A DNA stretch of 64,000 bases from positions 124,001-188,000 of the forward strand of contig NZ_AUGD01000012.1 in assembly GCF_000426845.1 (NCBI RefSeq), written 5' to 3'. The notes under the pieces were generated by a model. It worked only from the letters and a program-made list of their open reading frames with translations, was not told where the DNA came from and did not search any database. This stretch comes from Bradyrhizobium sp. in8p8. GTDB taxonomy: Bacteria; Pseudomonadota; Alphaproteobacteria; Rhizobiales; Xanthobacteraceae. Below are positions 61,481 through 64,000 of the stretch, one piece after another (the stretch's first letter is position 1; every line of letters begins with the position of its first letter). Position numbers and translations under genes: made by a program.

Positions 61481-62299
61481 TCACGTCCCCGGCTTGTCGA
61501 TATCCCACTCGTTGCGGAACACGTGCCCGCCCGTATCCTTCGCCTCCGCGCGAAAGCGCTTGGCGCCATTGGAGACGTACGTGAAACGCAGATTGGGATC
61601 TTCCGAGATCGAGATGCCGCCTTCCATCGACAGCACGGGACTGTCGTCCTGCGTCAGCTTCAACTGGTTGATGAAGAACGCCGGAATGTAGAGTTGCGTG
61701 ACCTGATCCATCTGCAGTCCGGAATTGTTGGGATGGCCGATCATGATCTGCGCCTCGCGCACGCGGCTCGCCGGCGCATCCTCGCGGGCGAACTGCCGGT
61801 AGCGCATCTGGCCGAGCCGGTTGCGGGCTTCCTCGACGTTCTTGACCGCCGGCGCCGAGCAGCCGCCCGATGCCTTCACGTACGTCTTGGACACGTAGAG
61901 CTGGCCATCGCTGAGCTCGGCGACCGCGTGCACATCGGTGTAGTTGTTGACGCGCACGCGTGTCGAGATCTCGCTGACATTGGCGTCCGGCCCGAGCTCG
62001 AACTTCGCCGCCATCGGCGCGGGATTGCGGTCGATGACGAGCGTGATCGAACGGATACGCCGTGCATCGCCAGGCGACAGCTTGCTGCGCAGGGTCACCG
62101 GCACGATGGCTGCATCCTCGGCGCGATACGGCATCTCGATGCCGATGACGGCGCTGCCGTCGTTCATTGGACGATTGCTGAAGATGTCCTGCACGAGGCC
62201 CGGCCAGGGATCGGGGGCCTCCTCGGCTCGCACCGGCGCAGCGAAGGAGATGCCGAGCATAACGGCGATAAGAGTCAGGCGGCGTGTGCATCCCGTCAT
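61481..62299 (-). CDS. Quinoprotein dehydrogenase-associated SoxYZ-like carrier
   Basis: 272 residues from ATG 62299, with a Sec signal ending at VRAEE. The N-terminal half is SoxY-like (WPGLVQDIFSNRPMNDGSAVIGIEMPYRAEDAAIVPV) and carries the conserved GGCSAP near residue 154, which corresponds to the carrier Cys; the C-terminal half is SoxZ-like (MIGHPNNSG, NPNLRFTYVSNG). In known families this fusion occurs next to quinoprotein dehydrogenases, not with sulfur oxidation. Its carried group is unknown. Confidence 0.87.
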   Translation of the reverse strand: MTGCTRRLTLIAVMLGISFAAPVRAEEAPDPWPGLVQDIFSNRPMNDGSAVIGIEMPYRAEDAAIVPVTLRSKLSPGDARRIRSITLVIDRNPAPMAAKFELGPDANVSEISTRVRVNNYTDVHAVAELSDGQLYVSKTYVKASGGCSAPAVKNVEEARNRLGQMRYRQFAREDAPASRVREAQIMIGHPNNSGLQMDQVTQLYIPAFFINQLKLTQDDSPVLSMEGGISISEDPNLRFTYVSNGAKRFRAEAKDTGGHVFRNEWDIDKPGT

Positions 62300-62352
62300 G
62301 GTCGTGATCCCGCGCGGACGAAACAATCGTTGGGTACAGCCTAGCGCGTCCG

Positions 62353-63279
62353 CTATTCCCATTCAATTTCCGAGAATGCTGCGGTTGCGTTGCGGGCGTT
62401 GTAATCGTCGAACAGCAGCCAATGCGGCCGTTCCGAAGCGGCCGCCTTGTCTGCGGCGGCGCGGATCGGTTCGCCATTCTTGTTCAACTTGCGGACATCG
62501 GACAGCAGCGTTGACAGATAGCGCCCTTCGTCGCGCAGCGCCGCGGGCCAGCCGCTCACGGGACCGTGACCGGGAACAACCCTTAGCGCCTGGATCGCCT
62601 CTAGGCTCTTCAATGCGTCGAGCCAGCCGCGGATGCTGCCATCCATCACCGGAACGTGCCGGAGAAAGACGAGGTCGCCCGCAAACAATGTTCTCGTCGT
62701 CTCGTCGAACACGGTCAGATCGGCGTCGCTGTGCCCTGTCGGCCAGGCGCGCAGAGACAGTCGGCGCGACCCCAGATCGAGCGTCATCGTGTCGGTGACG
62801 AGCAAGGTCGGCGTGATGATCTTTACGGGATCAATCAACTCGCTGCCCATGATGCGACGGAAATTTTCCAGATAGAAAGGCCCGCGCGTCGCGAGCGCCT
62901 GCGGCAGCTTGTGATGGCCGACGAAAGTGGTGCTTCCGGCCGCGAAAGCCGCGTTGCCGAAGACATGATCGGGATGGCCGTGAGTGTTGACGACGTAGCG
63001 GATCGGCTTGGGCGTCTTCGCACGCACGGCGGCCAGAAGCGCTTCGCCTTCACGAAGGCTGCCGCCGGTGTCGATCACGGCCACGGCCTCCTCGCCCACG
63101 ATGAAGCCGACATTGGCGATGTCACCCTCGTTCTCGCGGCTCATCAGGGCGATGATCCCGGAGTGTACAAAGATTCCCGGCGCGACTTCGCTCACAGGCA
63201 ATTCGGCTGCCCCGGCGCGTGCTAGCGTCGCTGTCCCCAGTAGGAACAAGGCTGCGATCATAGAAGCGATGCGAGACAC
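62353..63279 (-). CDS. Quinoprotein relay system zinc metallo-hydrolase
   Basis: 308 residues from GTG 63279 (ATG 63261 is an alternative). A Sec signal precedes a metallo-beta-lactamase fold with NTHGHPDHVFGN, WPTGHSDADL, FAGDLVF and PGHGPVSG, so the zinc ligands are intact. Gene order with the SoxYZ-like carrier (53 bp gap) matches the quinoprotein relay set. Its substrate is not known; a thioester or persulfide on the carrier is an idea only. Confidence 0.87.
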   Translation of the reverse strand: MSRIASMIAALFLLGTATLARAGAAELPVSEVAPGIFVHSGIIALMSRENEGDIANVGFIVGEEAVAVIDTGGSLREGEALLAAVRAKTPKPIRYVVNTHGHPDHVFGNAAFAAGSTTFVGHHKLPQALATRGPFYLENFRRIMGSELIDPVKIITPTLLVTDTMTLDLGSRRLSLRAWPTGHSDADLTVFDETTRTLFAGDLVFLRHVPVMDGSIRGWLDALKSLEAIQALRVVPGHGPVSGWPAALRDEGRYLSTLLSDVRKLNKNGEPIRAAADKAAASERPHWLLFDDYNARNATAAFSEIEWE

Positions 63280-63405
63280 TTTTCTGCCTCAGTTCAAGGA
63301 GCCTGTCGCGCTGCGCTGCAACAAGGAAGCCAACGCCAAGTTGAGCAACGATGGCGCGTCAAGCGTCGCATGGATAACATTCAACGACAATGAGGAGGAA
63401 GCGCG

Positions 63406-64000
63406 ATGACGCGAGCTGGACGACATCGTCGCTGGTTGTTTTCACTTTGGATCGTGATCGCGTCCTGCGCCCTTGGCGATGGCGCTATCGCGCAGACCAG
63501 TGACACGGGCGATCTCTCGTTCGAGCTCGTGGATCCCAAGGTGCTGCGCGTCTGCGCCGACCCGCGCAATCTGCCGTTCTCCAACGAGAAGGGGGAGGGT
63601 TTCGAGAACAAGCTCGCGGAGTTTCTTGCGGAGAAGCTGCAGAAGAAGCTCGACTACGTCTTCTTCCCGCAGGCGACGGGCTTCGTGCGCATGACGCTGG
63701 GTGCGCATCGCTGCGACGTCATCATGGGCTTTCCGCAAGGCGACGACCTCGTGCAGGGCACCAATCCCTACTACCGCACAGCCTATGCGCTGGTCGCGAA
63801 GGCGGGCAGCGGGCTTGAGAACGTCGATGTACTCGAGGATCCGAAGCTGAAGGGCAAGCGTATCGGCATCGTCGCCGGCACACCGCCCGCAACCAACATG
63901 GCGCTGGCGGGCCTGATGGGTGACGCCAAGCCCTATCAGTTGATGATCGATACGCGCTTCGACAATTCGGCGAAAGCGATGATTGATGATCTTGCCGCCG
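63406..64000 (+). CDS. xoxJ: XoxJ, periplasmic quinoprotein-associated binding protein (partial, 3' end beyond window)
   Basis: 198 codons from ATG 63406 (GAGGAGGAAG upstream) run open to the edge. A signal peptide ends near IAQTS. The MxaJ/XoxJ-type solute-binding fold shows VLRVCADPRNLPFSNEKGEG, ENKLAEFLAEKL, VIMGFPQG and TNPYYRTAYALV. XoxJ is thought to help assemble or activate the methanol dehydrogenase. It is divergent from the relay hydrolase, with 126 bp between the starts. Confidence 0.9.
   Translation, partial: MTRAGRHRRWLFSLWIVIASCALGDGAIAQTSDTGDLSFELVDPKVLRVCADPRNLPFSNEKGEGFENKLAEFLAEKLQKKLDYVFFPQATGFVRMTLGAHRCDVIMGFPQGDDLVQGTNPYYRTAYALVAKAGSGLENVDVLEDPKLKGKRIGIVAGTPPATNMALAGLMGDAKPYQLMIDTRFDNSAKAMIDDLAA

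Overview
The window is a GC-rich, gene-dense stretch of an alphaproteobacterial chromosome, most likely Bradyrhizobium or a close relative. This rests on the gene content (hut regulon with HutF, XoxF-type methanol oxidation, NodT-family efflux, many ABC importers), on codon use, and on short dispersed repeats that resemble those between Bradyrhizobium genes. No rRNA, tRNA, CRISPR array, transposase or phage gene was seen. Database comparison was not possible, so names rest on recognised motifs and gene order.

Layout. (1) 1-6713, minus strand: a NodT-like outer-membrane factor, MacA and MacB efflux operon followed by an OmpR-type regulator and a sensor kinase cut by the window edge. (2) 6714-8315: a gene-poor stretch with a probable dispersed repeat and one small secreted protein. 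(3) 8316-10829: an isolated BamA. (4) 10826-21336: histidine utilisation. hutF-hutC and an ABC importer plus an M20 amidohydrolase read leftwards and hutI-hutH-hutU read rightwards, around a 20-bp perfect palindrome that is probably the HutC operator. (5) 21342-30579: a TetR regulator divergent from a three-subunit molybdenum hydroxylase and a complete branched-chain-amino-acid-type ABC importer. (6) 30582-38152: a GGDEF-EAL protein, an acidic low-complexity protein, tungstate transport genes tupA and tupB facing each other, 3-hydroxybutyryl-CoA dehydrogenase and a truncated haemoglobin.

(7) 38397-64000 is a quinoprotein and methylotrophy island and the most interesting part. It encodes three PQQ alcohol dehydrogenases. 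All carry the extra Asp two residues after the catalytic Asp, which marks lanthanide-dependent enzymes: a Rieske-linked enzyme, XoxF, and a cytochrome-linked ethanol-dehydrogenase-like enzyme. Around them are xoxG, glutathione-dependent formaldehyde oxidation (adhC, gfa), an AraC regulator, a four-EF-hand lanmodulin homologue, a 26-codon pqqA too short for ordinary gene calling, an outer-membrane beta-barrel protein, several small secreted proteins, a NitT/TauT-like ABC importer of unknown substrate, a SoxYZ-like carrier, a quinoprotein-relay metallo-hydrolase, and the start of xoxJ.

How they fit together: XoxF (with PQQ and a lanthanide) would oxidise methanol to formaldehyde and pass electrons to XoxG, while Gfa and AdhC convert formaldehyde as its glutathione adduct. 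Lanmodulin would bind periplasmic lanthanide, and PqqA supplies the PQQ precursor peptide. The relay proteins and the ABC importer probably serve quinoprotein maturation or supply, which is inference. A molybdenum hydroxylase of the isoquinoline-oxidoreductase type (41434-44200) lies inside the island and could act on aldehydes or heterocycles.
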